Below are positions 7,700 to 16,650 of a stretch of DNA of 64,000 nucleotides, piece by piece. This DNA is from Cryobacterium psychrotolerans (GTDB taxonomy: Bacteria > Actinomycetota > Actinomycetes > Actinomycetales > Microbacteriaceae): contig NZ_FNFU01000014.1 of NCBI RefSeq assembly GCF_900101115.1, positions 1 to 64,000 of the forward strand. The letters run 5' to 3'. The translations under genes and the position numbers were made by a program. How positions within the stretch are numbered: position 1 is the stretch's first letter; each line of letters starts with the position of its first letter. A model generated the notes under the pieces. The model worked only from the letters and a program-made list of their open reading frames with translations. It was not told where the DNA came from and made no database searches.

Positions 7700-10600
7700 G
7701 TGACCACCCCAGGATTCGAGCGCCGTACCGACCCCGATCCCTCGGCCGACGCCCACCACCTGGACGACACCCAGCGGGCCGTCCTCGACATCGCCGACGG
7801 GGCATCCGCCGCCGTGATCGGGGCCCCCGGAACCGGCAAGACGACCGCGCTGGTCGAGCTCGTCGCGGACCGCGTGCTCCGGCGCGGGTACTCGCCGAGC
7901 GAGGTGCTCGTGCTGGTTCCGACGCGCTCCGGCGCCACCTCGCTCCGCGATCGCCTGGCCCTGCGGCTCGGCGTGCCCACGAACGGCCCGCTCGCCAGGA
8001 CCGCCAACTCGCTCGCCTTCCAGATCGTGCGGGACGCCGAGGCGCGCGCCGGTGGCACGGCCCCTACCCTCCTCACCGGCGGTGAGCAGGACCAGATCAT
8101 CGCCGAACTGCTCGCCGGCCACCTCTTCGACGGCACCGGCCCGAACTGGCCCGACCCGCTCGGGCCGGAGGTCAGGCGGTTGCGCGGCTTCCGCACCGAA
8201 CTGCGCGATCTGATGATGCGCGCCGTGGAATACGGCGTGACCCCGGCGCGGCTGGCCGCCCTCGGCCACGGCGCCGATCGGCCGGAATGGGTGGCGGCTG
8301 CGGAGTTCATCCGCGGCTATGAAGAGGTGAAAGACCAGACCCGGCCGGGGCAATACGACTCCACCGAACTCGCCCAGTACGCGGCGGCGGTCGTGCGGGG
8401 CGTCCCTCGGGTCAACGCGCGAACCGGGGCACCCGGGGCGCTCGGCGCCCTGGACGGGCTGCGCCTGATTGTGCTCGACGACGCGCAGGAGACCACGCAG
8501 GGCACGCTCGCGCTGCTGGCCGAGTTCGCCGCGCGCGGTGTCGCCGTCGTCGCGTTCGGCGACCCCGACATCAGCACCGGCTCCTTCCGCGGCGCCCACC
8601 CGGATGCCCTCGGCCGGCTCGGCGCGTACCTCGGCCTCGGCACGGTCCAGACCCTCACCCTCGGCCACGTGCACCGTCACGGCGCTGCCCTTCGGGCGGT
8701 CGTGCACGAGATCACCGGACGGATCGGAGCCGCGGCCGCGGGAACCCAGCGCTCCGTGCTGCTCAGTCCGGCAGCGCCTCACCCGCAGCCGCAGCCGCAC
8801 CCGCTTCCGGCCCCGCCCGCGCCGGCCGTGCAGTCCGCCATCGCCGCCAGCCCGGCCGAGCAGCTGGCGGTGATCGCCCGCCGGCTGAGGGAGCGCCACG
8901 TGATCGGTGGCGTCCCGTGGGGGCAGATGGCCGTGATCGTGCGCACCGGCTCGCTCGTCCCTGCACTCTCCAAGGGACTGGCCGCGCTCGAGGTCCCCAC
9001 CCAGGTTGCGACGGCGCAGACCGCCCTCCGCGACGAACCCGCGGTCAGGGCGTTCATCCTCGCCCTCGAGGTGACGCTCGGCCGTCGGCCCCTCGATGCG
9101 GATGCGGCGGCCGACCTCCTCCGCGGACCGCTCGGCGGCCTCGACCCGATCACCCTGCGGCGGCTGCGGGCGGCGCTCCGCCAGCAGGCGCTGGGGTCCG
9201 ACGACGAACGCCCCGACAACGAGCGCAGCCCCGACCACCTGCTCGTCGAGGCGCTCACCGTGCCCGGCGCGCTCGCGCTGATCGACAACCGCACCGCCCG
9301 CAAGACCGCCGCTTTCGGCGAGAGCCTGCGCACGGCCGCCGCCGAGTATCGTTCCGGCTCGACCATCGAAGAACTCCTCTGGGGCCTGTGGCAGCGCAGC
9401 CGCCTGGCCGACACCTGGTTCGACCAGTCGGCCGGCACCGGGATCGTCGCCGATGAGGCCAACCGCAACCTCGACGCTGTTGTGGCCCTCTTCGCCGCGG
9501 CCCAACGGTTCGTGGAGCGCACGCCGGCTGCCCCGCCGGTGCTCTTCCTCGAACACCTCGTCGACACCGACGTGCCGGAAGACACGCTGGCGCCCCGGGC
9601 CCTCGGCGACGCGGTCGTCGTATCCACTCCCAGCGCGACCATCGGCCGGGAATTCGAGGTGGTCGTGCTCGCCGGCCTCCAGGAGAACGTCTGGCCCGAC
9701 CTGCGCATCCGCGGTTCCCTGCTGGGAGCCGGCGAGCTGCCCGCCGCGGCCGGCCACCAGAACCCCGACCCTGACCCCCGCCGGGCGGTGCTGCACGACG
9801 AGCTGCGCATGTTCGCCCAGGCCGCGTCCCGGGCCAGGGGAGAGCTGCTCCTGACCGCGGTCGACGACGAAGACCACCAGCCGTCCGCGTTCGCCACCCG
9901 GCTGCTCGAGCGGCTTCTCCCCGACCCGAAGACGGAGGCCGACGCGCTCAGCCGGTACCCGCTGTCCCTGCGCGGCATGGTCGGCCGGTTGCGGAGCGAG
10001 CTGACCGGCACGCTGCGCCGAGCGGCGAACCCCGACGAGCTGACCAGCCGACGGGCGCAGGATGCCGCGGCGACCCTGGCCCGCCTCGCCCGGGAATCGG
10101 TCGCCGGCGCCGACCCGCTCGAGTGGTACGGCATCCGGGAGCAGAGCACATCCCGCCCGCTCAACGACCCGGATGCCGGCGACGGTCCGGTGCGCGTCTC
10201 CCCGTCGAAGATGTCCGCCGTCGAGACCTGCCCGCTGCACTGGATGATCGGCCAGGTCGGCGGCGGAGGCGGCAGCACGGCAGCCAACCTCGGCACGATC
10301 ATCCACAAGGTCATGGAGGACGCCACCGACATCAGCCCGGAGTCGCTGTGGAACGACGTCGAGGCCCGGTGGGGGGAACTGGTCTTCGACGCCGACTGGC
10401 AGTCGCGGCTGCAGAAGCTCGAGGCCCGCACCCTCGTCGACCGGCTCGCCGCCTACCTCCGCGACGCCGGGCGGGCCGGAACCACGCTGCTCAGCGCGGA
10501 GGGCCGGTTCACCCTCGAGGTCGGCGGGGCGGTGCTGTCCGGCACGGTCGACCGGGTCGAGCAGCTCAGCGACGGACGAGCCGTCATCGTCGACCTGAAG

Positions 10601-10948
10601 ACCGGAAAGGGCGACCCCATCGCCGACGCCGGGGTGGCCGAGCATCCCCAGCTCGGCGCCTACCAGCTCGCCTTCCATGACGGCGCGATCGCCGGCATCC
10701 CGCCCGGCACCGAGCTGGCCGGCGCCCGGCTGCTCATCGTGTCCTCCGGCACACAGAAGCAGAACTACCGCAATCCCACCCAGCAGGCCTTCACCCCGGA
10801 GCAGATCGAGACGTTCCGCACCCGAGTCGGCGACGACGCGAAGGTCATGGGCGGCGCCGTCTTCCTCGCCGAGATCGCCAACCACTGTCTCGACCCCTGG
10901 TCCTTCGGGTCCTGCCGCATCCACGTCATCAAGCAGGTCAGCTCATGA
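7700..10948 (+). CDS. adnA: AdnA-like subunit of the helicase-nuclease for double-strand break resection
   Basis: 1082 residues, GTG start. UvrD/Rep-type motor in the N-terminal two thirds with Walker A GAPGTGKT (41-48) and a PD-(D/E)xK nuclease at the C-terminus with D951 (VDR), D965 and K967 (VDLKTGKG). Walker B reads DDAQ (about 260) instead of DEYQ, as expected for the AdnA subunit. With AdnB it forms the actinobacterial heterodimer that unwinds and cuts DNA ends, doing the job of RecBCD/AddAB. The gene overlaps adnB by 4 nt (ATGA), so the two are translated together. Three Cys near the C-terminal domain (ETCPLHW, NHCLDPWSFGSC) might hold a metal cluster, but the usual fourth is not obvious. 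The match with Rv3202c is by order and architecture. Confidence 0.9.
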   Translation: MTTPGFERRTDPDPSADAHHLDDTQRAVLDIADGASAAVIGAPGTGKTTALVELVADRVLRRGYSPSEVLVLVPTRSGATSLRDRLALRLGVPTNGPLARTANSLAFQIVRDAEARAGGTAPTLLTGGEQDQIIAELLAGHLFDGTGPNWPDPLGPEVRRLRGFRTELRDLMMRAVEYGVTPARLAALGHGADRPEWVAAAEFIRGYEEVKDQTRPGQYDSTELAQYAAAVVRGVPRVNARTGAPGALGALDGLRLIVLDDAQETTQGTLALLAEFAARGVAVVAFGDPDISTGSFRGAHPDALGRLGAYLGLGTVQTLTLGHVHRHGAALRAVVHEITGRIGAAAAGTQRSVLLSPAAPHPQPQPHPLPAPPAPAVQSAIAASPAEQLAVIARRLRERHVIGGVPWGQMAVIVRTGSLVPALSKGLAALEVPTQVATAQTALRDEPAVRAFILALEVTLGRRPLDADAAADLLRGPLGGLDPITLRRLRAALRQQALGSDDERPDNERSPDHLLVEALTVPGALALIDNRTARKTAAFGESLRTAAAEYRSGSTIEELLWGLWQRSRLADTWFDQSAGTGIVADEANRNLDAVVALFAAAQRFVERTPAAPPVLFLEHLVDTDVPEDTLAPRALGDAVVVSTPSATIGREFEVVVLAGLQENVWPDLRIRGSLLGAGELPAAAGHQNPDPDPRRAVLHDELRMFAQAASRARGELLLTAVDDEDHQPSAFATRLLERLLPDPKTEADALSRYPLSLRGMVGRLRSELTGTLRRAANPDELTSRRAQDAAATLARLARESVAGADPLEWYGIREQSTSRPLNDPDAGDGPVRVSPSKMSAVETCPLHWMIGQVGGGGGSTAANLGTIIHKVMEDATDISPESLWNDVEARWGELVFDADWQSRLQKLEARTLVDRLAAYLRDAGRAGTTLLSAEGRFTLEVGGAVLSGTVDRVEQLSDGRAVIVDLKTGKGDPIADAGVAEHPQLGAYQLAFHDGAIAGIPPGTELAGARLLIVSSGTQKQNYRNPTQQAFTPEQIETFRTRVGDDAKVMGGAVFLAEIANHCLDPWSFGSCRIHVIKQVSS

Positions 10949-13900
10949 ATCCCACCATCCCGCCCTCCGTCTCGGCCGTGCAGATCGCCGAGGCGCTGGC
11001 GAAGCCGACGCCGACCCCCGAACAGCAGGCCGTCATCCAGGCGCCCCTCGTGCCCACCCTCGTCGTCGCCGGCGCCGGCAGCGGCAAGACCGAGACCATG
11101 GCCAACCGGGTGCTCTGGCTGCTCGCCAACGGGCATGCCACCCCCGACCAGATCCTCGGCCTCACCTTCACCCGCAAGGCGGCGGGGGAGCTGGCCGAAC
11201 GCATCAACCTGCGCATCGCGCAGCTCGACAAGGTTGGCCTGATGCCCCGGCCCGCCGGCATCGTCGGCGACGGTGTTTCCCGCGACTCCTCCGACCTGTT
11301 CGACACGCCCACGGTGTCGACGTACAACTCCTTCGCCAGCCGCCTGTTCAGCGACAACGCCCTCCTGCTCGGCCGGGAGCCGGAATCGGTGCTGCTCTCG
11401 GAGACCTCCGCGTGGCTGCTGGCCCGGCGCACGGTGATCGAGCACGGCGACGACCGGCTCGTGCCGTTCGGCAAGAACCTCGACACGGTGACGGATGCCG
11501 TGCTGCGGCTCAGCCGGGCGCTCGCCGAGAATCCCGCGCCGTTCGTCCCTGGCGAGCCGGCCGGGTCGCACGACCTCGCCGGGCTGGCCGCCGGCTTCGA
11601 CTACCTGCCGGACCTCCCGTACGGGTCCGCGGCCAAGAAGAAGCCCTACGACTCGGTGACCGGCTCGCTCGCGGCGGTCGCCCCGCTGCCGGTGCTGGCC
11701 GAACTGGCCGACCGCTACCAGCTCGAGAAGCGGCGCCTCGGCCTGATCGAGTTCTCCGACCAGGTCGCCCTCGCCCTGCAGGTGTGCCGGAAGGTGGCCG
11801 GCGTCGGGGTCCGCGCCCGCGACCAGCACCGCATCGTGCTGCTCGACGAATACCAGGACACCTCCGTGCTGCAAACAGAGCTGCTGCACACGCTCTTCGC
11901 CGACCATCCGGTCATGGCCGTCGGCGACCCCCACCAGTCGATCTACGGCTGGCGCGGCGCCAGTTCGGCGAACCTGCTCGGCTTCCGCGCCGACTTCAAC
12001 CGTGCCGACCGTGCCGACCGTGCCGACCGTGGCGACGGTGCCGACCGTGCCGACCGTGCCGACCGTGCCGACGCCGGGCCGGGCAGCCGCCCGTCCATGT
12101 CCCTCTCCTACACCTGGCGCAACCCGGCCTCCGTCCTCGACGCCGCGAACACCCTGGTGGCGCCGCTCAGCGAGGCGCTCCGGGCCAGGCCCGGCGGCAT
12201 CCAGGTGGAAACCCTCAAGGTGCCCGGCGGCAAGGAGGCCGGACGGGTCGAAGGCCTCATGCTCGAGACCATGGCCGAGGAGGCCGACCACGTCGCCCGG
12301 TGGTTCGCCGCCCGGCTCGACGGCGGATCGCGCTCGGGCGCCATGCTGTTCCGGGCCAGGCGCGACATGGAGTTCTTCGCCGAGGTGCTGCGCGCGAACG
12401 GCGTCAAGGCGCACGTGCTCGGACTCGGCGGCCTGCTCTCGACCCCGGAGGTCGCCGACGTGGTGAGCGTGCTCCGCGTGGCGCACGACCCCTCGGCGGG
12501 CAGCGAACTGGTGCGTTTGCTCAGCGGTGGCCGCTGGCGCATCGGCCCGCGCGACCTCCAGGCGCTCGCCGGGGTCGCGTCCTGGCTCGCTTCCCACGAC
12601 TGGGCGCAGAAGGCGGTCAGCGACGAGCTGAAGGCGAAGATCCGCGCATCCGTCGCCGGCGACGACGTGAGTTCCCTCGTCGATGCCCTCGATTTCGTTG
12701 CGACCGCCTCCGAAACGCACGGCCAGCTCGCCGGTTTCAGCGAGGAAGGCCGTGGTCGCCTGCGCGAGGCCGGCCGGCAACTGGCCTGGTTCCGCTCCCG
12801 GGCCGGGCTGCCGCTGCTCGATTTCGTGCGGCTGATCGAACAGGAGACGCTGCTCGACGTCGAGCTGGTGGCCAACGAGTCGCACGGCCGCGGGCTGGCG
12901 AACCTGTACGCCTTCCACGACACCGTGACCGCCTTCCTCGACAGCGACGAGCAGGGCACCCTGGGCAGCTTCCTGCGCTGGCTGGCGCGCGCCGAACGGC
13001 AGGATGACCTGGGCCCCCGCGGCGAGGCGTCCGAGCCGGGCACCGTGCAGCTACTCACCGTGCACGGCGCCAAGGGGCTCGAATGGGACTTCGTCGCCAT
13101 CCCCAACCTCACCGAGAACAGCCTGCCGGCCAAGGCGAAAGAGGGGGCCGGCTGGCTCCGCTTCGGCGAGCTGCCCTATCCGATGCGCGGCGACAGGGCA
13201 GAGCTGCCGGAATTGCTCCACTCCGGCCACGAAACCCAGAAGTCCTTCGACACCGAGTTCGCCCGGTACAAGGCCGAGCTCGGCGACCGGCACGCCGCCG
13301 AGGAACGGCGCCTCATCTACGTTGCGACGACGAGGGCCCAGCGGGAGCTGCTGCTCACGGGCTCCTTCTGGGGCGGCGGCTTGACCATCCGGAAGCCCAG
13401 CCGCTTCCTCGTCGAGCTCTCCGACGCCGGGCTCATCGAGCCCGTCGCCGCGGACAGCGCGGACTCCGAGAAGCCCGAGGCGGCCGGCGTTGGCCGGGAG
13501 TCGTGGCCCTTCGACCCGCTGGGCACCCGCCGACCGTTCGTTGAGGCGGCGGCCGACCTCGTGCGCGGCGCCAGGGACTCGGGCCAGGACCGCCCCACGA
13601 TCTGGTCGCGCGACGTCACCCTCCTGCTCGAGGAACGGGCGCTGCGGCAGGCGGGGGCCGGTGTCATGGCGCTCCCCACGCGCATCCCGGCGTCTCGGTT
13701 CAAGGACTACCTCGACGACCCCGCCGCCGTTGCCGCCGGGCTGCGCCGGCCCATGCCGGAGAAGCCCTACCGCGCGACCCGCCTGGGCACCCTGTTCCAC
13801 TCGTGGGTGGAACGCCGGGCCGGCGGGGTCGGCTCCGGCGACCTGGTCGATGCGGGCCCGCAGGAACTCGACCTGGATTTCGACCTGGATTCGGGCCTCG

Positions 13901-14397
13901 ATGGCGCCGGAGACGGCGACCTCGACAGCGCCACCGGATCCGTTAACGATGCGGCGCTGGCCGAAGAGCAGCAATTCGAGCGGTTCAAGGCCACCTTCGA
14001 GCGGTCCCAATGGGCCGGGCGGAAGCCCGAAGAGGTGGAACTCGAGATCCACCACGTCATGTGCGGCCAGGTGTTCATCTGCAAGCTCGATGCCGTCTAC
14101 CGCACCGAGACCGGCTACCAGGTCGTCGACTGGAAGACCGGCAAGGCTCCCCGGAACGCCGCCGACCTCGAACTCAAGCAGACCCAGCTCGCCCTCTACC
14201 GCCTCGCCTACGCGCGCTGGAAGGGGATCGACCCGGAACTGGTCGACGCCGTCTTCTACTTCGTCGCCGACGACACCATCGTGGTGCCGCACAGGCTCTA
14301 CTCCGAGGAGGACCTCGTGTTGGCCTGGTCGTCGGTCGTGGCGCCGATGTCGACGGGTCCCGTCGCCGCCTCCGAGTCGTGGAAGAGGCGCGGCTGA
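10945..14397 (+). CDS. adnB: AdnB-like subunit of the helicase-nuclease
   Basis: 1150 residues, ATG overlapping the adnA stop. Full UvrD-type motor: Walker A AGAGSGKT (42-49), DEYQDTS (301-307), VGDPHQSIYGWRGA, LTVHGAKGLEW and VATTRAQREL. The C-terminal PD-(D/E)xK nuclease has VVDWKTGK with D1062 and K1064. In mycobacteria AdnB is the subunit that drives translocation. Unusual: residues 353-376 are eight RAD/RGD/GAD triplets encoded by a 9-bp tandem repeat, inserted between motif III and the next conserved block. A second low-complexity acidic insert (DLDFDLDSGLDGAGDGDLDS) precedes the nuclease. The last 100 bp overlap the end of the opposite-strand phosphotransferase gene. Confidence 0.92.
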   Translation: MNPTIPPSVSAVQIAEALAKPTPTPEQQAVIQAPLVPTLVVAGAGSGKTETMANRVLWLLANGHATPDQILGLTFTRKAAGELAERINLRIAQLDKVGLMPRPAGIVGDGVSRDSSDLFDTPTVSTYNSFASRLFSDNALLLGREPESVLLSETSAWLLARRTVIEHGDDRLVPFGKNLDTVTDAVLRLSRALAENPAPFVPGEPAGSHDLAGLAAGFDYLPDLPYGSAAKKKPYDSVTGSLAAVAPLPVLAELADRYQLEKRRLGLIEFSDQVALALQVCRKVAGVGVRARDQHRIVLLDEYQDTSVLQTELLHTLFADHPVMAVGDPHQSIYGWRGASSANLLGFRADFNRADRADRADRGDGADRADRADRADAGPGSRPSMSLSYTWRNPASVLDAANTLVAPLSEALRARPGGIQVETLKVPGGKEAGRVEGLMLETMAEEADHVARWFAARLDGGSRSGAMLFRARRDMEFFAEVLRANGVKAHVLGLGGLLSTPEVADVVSVLRVAHDPSAGSELVRLLSGGRWRIGPRDLQALAGVASWLASHDWAQKAVSDELKAKIRASVAGDDVSSLVDALDFVATASETHGQLAGFSEEGRGRLREAGRQLAWFRSRAGLPLLDFVRLIEQETLLDVELVANESHGRGLANLYAFHDTVTAFLDSDEQGTLGSFLRWLARAERQDDLGPRGEASEPGTVQLLTVHGAKGLEWDFVAIPNLTENSLPAKAKEGAGWLRFGELPYPMRGDRAELPELLHSGHETQKSFDTEFARYKAELGDRHAAEERRLIYVATTRAQRELLLTGSFWGGGLTIRKPSRFLVELSDAGLIEPVAADSADSEKPEAAGVGRESWPFDPLGTRRPFVEAAADLVRGARDSGQDRPTIWSRDVTLLLEERALRQAGAGVMALPTRIPASRFKDYLDDPAAVAAGLRRPMPEKPYRATRLGTLFHSWVERRAGGVGSGDLVDAGPQELDLDFDLDSGLDGAGDGDLDSATGSVNDAALAEEQQFERFKATFERSQWAGRKPEEVELEIHHVMCGQVFICKLDAVYRTETGYQVVDWKTGKAPRNAADLELKQTQLALYRLAYARWKGIDPELVDAVFYFVADDTIVVPHRLYSEEDLVLAWSSVVAPMSTGPVAASESWKRRG
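12001..12072 (+). repeat. In-frame 9-bp tandem repeat inside adnB (eight units)
   Basis: Eight units of CGTGCCGAC, with the fourth (CGTGGCGAC) and fifth (GGTGCCGAC) each carrying one change, encode RAD RAD RAD RGD GAD RAD RAD RAD. Length changes in steps of 9 bp would keep the frame. Confidence 0.97.
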
Positions 14398-15551
14398 TCG
14401 ATCGCGCCCGTATCGGCCGAGTCGTTCCGGCCGGAATTGTCCCGGGCGCCGTTGTCTCGGGCGCCGCGGTCGGATTCGCCGTCGTCGAACTCGCTCTTCC
14501 GGAACTCCGACAGGTCGTAGGCGTCGGTCTGCATGGCCGATCCGTTGCCCGGGCGGGGCTCGCCCCGCGGCGTCGACCGCAGCATCGATTCGACCGCTGA
14601 CAGGTCCAGGACCGGGGCGGTGGCCGGGGACAGCGGATGCATCGTCTGGCTGTGCACGTTTTCGACCAGCCCGTCGAGCATCGCCACGGCATCGTCAACG
14701 ATGGCCTGGTTGCGGGTCGCGGTGCCGTGCAGCAGCCACCGCGCCAGTTCCATCTCCGCGTACAGCATCGCCCTCTGGGTGATCCGCGAGTCGCTGCCCT
14801 GCCGGGCGGTGGAGTAGGCGCTCATCGCGGCCTCCGCTTCCCTGCCTCGCGCGGCCAGAAGCCAGTGCAGGTCGCGAGCGGGATCGCCGACGCTGAGTCC
14901 GGCCCAGCCCAGGATGCCGGACACGGCATCGTCGGTGATCAGGAAGGATTCGGCCGACAGGGAGCCGTGGATCACGGTCGGCGGGAACTGCCAGAGCGCC
15001 TCATCGTCCGTGGCCTGTTCCCACCGGCGCAGGATGGCGGCCGGGAGGTAGCCCGTGTCCGAGGCACGGTCAATCACGTCGATGGCGGCGGCCCGACACT
15101 CCGCTGCGGTCTGTTGCGGCAGGCCCGCGGTGCCGACGAACGCGGTCGGCAGGCCATGGATCGCCGCGATCGCGCGGCCGATCGAGCCCGACACCCCGGC
15201 ATGCCCGGTCAGGGCATCCGCGTCGAAGGTGTCACCGGCGAGCAGTTCGTAGACGACCGCGCGGGTTCCGCCGGCCGGCGCCTGGCCGACGAACTGGGGC
15301 ACGTCGAAGGGGAGGCGGCTGCGGTTGCCGATGGTCAGCGCGCGCAGGGCGACGAGATCGGCCGACTGCTCGGTTTCGGCCGCCTGGGACCTGGGAACGC
15401 GGATGATCAGCCGGCGGCCGTCACGGCCGACGAGCAGTGCGGAATCGAAGCGACCGTGCGAGCGAAGACTGTGCGCGCGGGCCTGGGCGACGTCGAGTTC
15501 CGCAACAGCGGAGGTGGCCAACGCGGCTAGAGTGAGGGGGGATCTGGCCAT
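14298..15551 (-). CDS. Phosphotransferase-fold protein with degenerate catalytic motifs
   Basis: 417 residues with the aminoglycoside/macrolide phosphotransferase (protein-kinase-like) fold: a small N-lobe, then VIHGSLSAESFLI (193-205) and ILGWAGLSVGDPARDLHW (213-230). Active members read HGDLxxxN and IDWxxxxxGDP. Here the catalytic Asp is Ser197, the Asn is Ser202 and the metal Asp is Gly215, so it may be a pseudokinase. The last 90 residues are acidic and repetitive (ARDNGARDNSGR), encoded partly antisense to the end of adnB (100-bp convergent overlap). ATG 15551 is preferred to the longer frame from 15605. TAACCT seven bases upstream suggests a leaderless message. Confidence 0.75.
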   Translation of the reverse strand: MARSPLTLAALATSAVAELDVAQARAHSLRSHGRFDSALLVGRDGRRLIIRVPRSQAAETEQSADLVALRALTIGNRSRLPFDVPQFVGQAPAGGTRAVVYELLAGDTFDADALTGHAGVSGSIGRAIAAIHGLPTAFVGTAGLPQQTAAECRAAAIDVIDRASDTGYLPAAILRRWEQATDDEALWQFPPTVIHGSLSAESFLITDDAVSGILGWAGLSVGDPARDLHWLLAARGREAEAAMSAYSTARQGSDSRITQRAMLYAEMELARWLLHGTATRNQAIVDDAVAMLDGLVENVHSQTMHPLSPATAPVLDLSAVESMLRSTPRGEPRPGNGSAMQTDAYDLSEFRKSEFDDGESDRGARDNGARDNSGRNDSADTGAIDQPRLFHDSEAATGPVDIGATTDDQANTRSSSE

Positions 15552-15564
15552 GCCTTCTAGGTTA
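15552..15564 (-). promoter_or_regulatory. Candidate leaderless promoter of the phosphotransferase-like gene
   Basis: On the minus strand TAACCT (15564-15559) is followed by seven bases and ATG 15551. Confidence 0.4.
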
Positions 15565-15666
15565 GGTCGACTTCCGTCCGGCGTCACCGATCGCCACGCC
15601 TGCACGCGACTTCACAGGTTGCCGAGATCGGGCCGAAATCCGTTGCCAGACCCGGAGAGGTTGTCC

Positions 15667-16650
15667 ATGTCGTTCGCCTTCACGACTCGGTTGCCGCTGT
15701 CCCGACACGCGGTCGACCGGGACCATTCGGCGCGCGCCAACCCCGAACTGTTTGACGCACTGTGGGCGGATGCCCGCACCCGCGTTGTCGCGCTGTGGAA
15801 CGGCAAGGCTCTGATTGCAGGGCGGGGCGAGCACGAAAGCGGCGACGACGTCCCCCGGCTCGCCCTGCTCGCGCCCGACCGGCTGCCGCCGAGCGAGCTG
15901 CGCATCTACCTCGGGCTCTCCCTCGACGACAGTTCGGCCGAGCCCGTCGGCACGCCGCTGGTCGCCGCGCAACTCGGCGATGACGCGGCGCGGGCGCTCG
16001 AGCCCGACGAGTCTCGCTGGGCGAGCCTCCGGGAGCTGGCGACATCTCTGTCCGACCGGGACGCCGGGGCGTTCGCCGAGGCGCTCGGCCTGCTCAACTG
16101 GCACAAGTCGCACACGCACTGCCCGCGCTGCGGCACCGCCAGCACAGTCGAAGACAGCGGCTGGACGAGGCGCTGCCCGACCTGCGGCAGCCAGGTCTTC
16201 CCCCGCACCGACCCGGCGGTGATCGTGCTGATCACCGACTCCGCCGATCGCATCCTGCTCGGCTCGAACGCGATGTGGGAGAACAACCGGTACTCCCTCC
16301 TGGCCGGCTTTGTCGAACCGGGAGAGTCGCTCGAGGCGGCCGTCATCCGGGAGATGTTCGAGGAAACCGGACTGCGGGTGACCGATCCGGTCTTCATGGG
16401 CTCGCAGCCGTGGCCCTTCCCGGCCTCGCTGATGTGCGGTTTCACCGCCCGCCTCGACGACGGCCAGCACGCCGACGGGCTGCTCCCCGACGGCGAGGAG
16501 ATCCTCGAGCTGCGCTGGTTCAGCCGCGACGAGCTCCGCGCGTCCACCGGCACGGTCGTGCTGCCCGGCCCGTCGTCGATCGCCCGCGGCATGCTCGAGC
16601 AGTGGCTCGGCGAACCGATCGCCCCCGGGCCTGACTGGGTGCGCGGATGA
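15667..16650 (+). CDS. nudC: NAD(H) diphosphatase (NudC, Nudix, zinc-binding)
   Basis: 327 residues. It cleaves NADH/NAD to NMN(H) and AMP and can remove NAD caps from RNA. A zinc ribbon is seen at C152-x2-C155 and C170-x2-C173. The Nudix box begins near residue 214 (GFVEPGESLEAA, then REMFEETGL) and is followed by SQPWPFPASLM, the signature of the NADH pyrophosphatase subgroup. The start is ATG 15667, giving MSFAFTTRLPL; the frame is open further upstream but runs through the opposite-strand gene. Its stop overlaps the uvrD2 start by 4 nt (ATGA), the same order as M. tuberculosis Rv3199c-Rv3198c. Confidence 0.93.
   Translation: MSFAFTTRLPLSRHAVDRDHSARANPELFDALWADARTRVVALWNGKALIAGRGEHESGDDVPRLALLAPDRLPPSELRIYLGLSLDDSSAEPVGTPLVAAQLGDDAARALEPDESRWASLRELATSLSDRDAGAFAEALGLLNWHKSHTHCPRCGTASTVEDSGWTRRCPTCGSQVFPRTDPAVIVLITDSADRILLGSNAMWENNRYSLLAGFVEPGESLEAAVIREMFEETGLRVTDPVFMGSQPWPFPASLMCGFTARLDDGQHADGLLPDGEEILELRWFSRDELRASTGTVVLPGPSSIARGMLEQWLGEPIAPGPDWVRG

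Noticed and set aside
7667..10924. 1085-codon minus-strand frame covering adnA
   Set aside because: Composition (His, Arg, Gly, Glu-rich, no motif) is that of an antisense shadow; adnA on the plus strand carries all helicase and nuclease motifs.
12001..12072. CRISPR or assembly artefact in adnB
   Set aside because: The 9-bp units keep the reading frame and carry point differences, so they behave as a coding tandem repeat.
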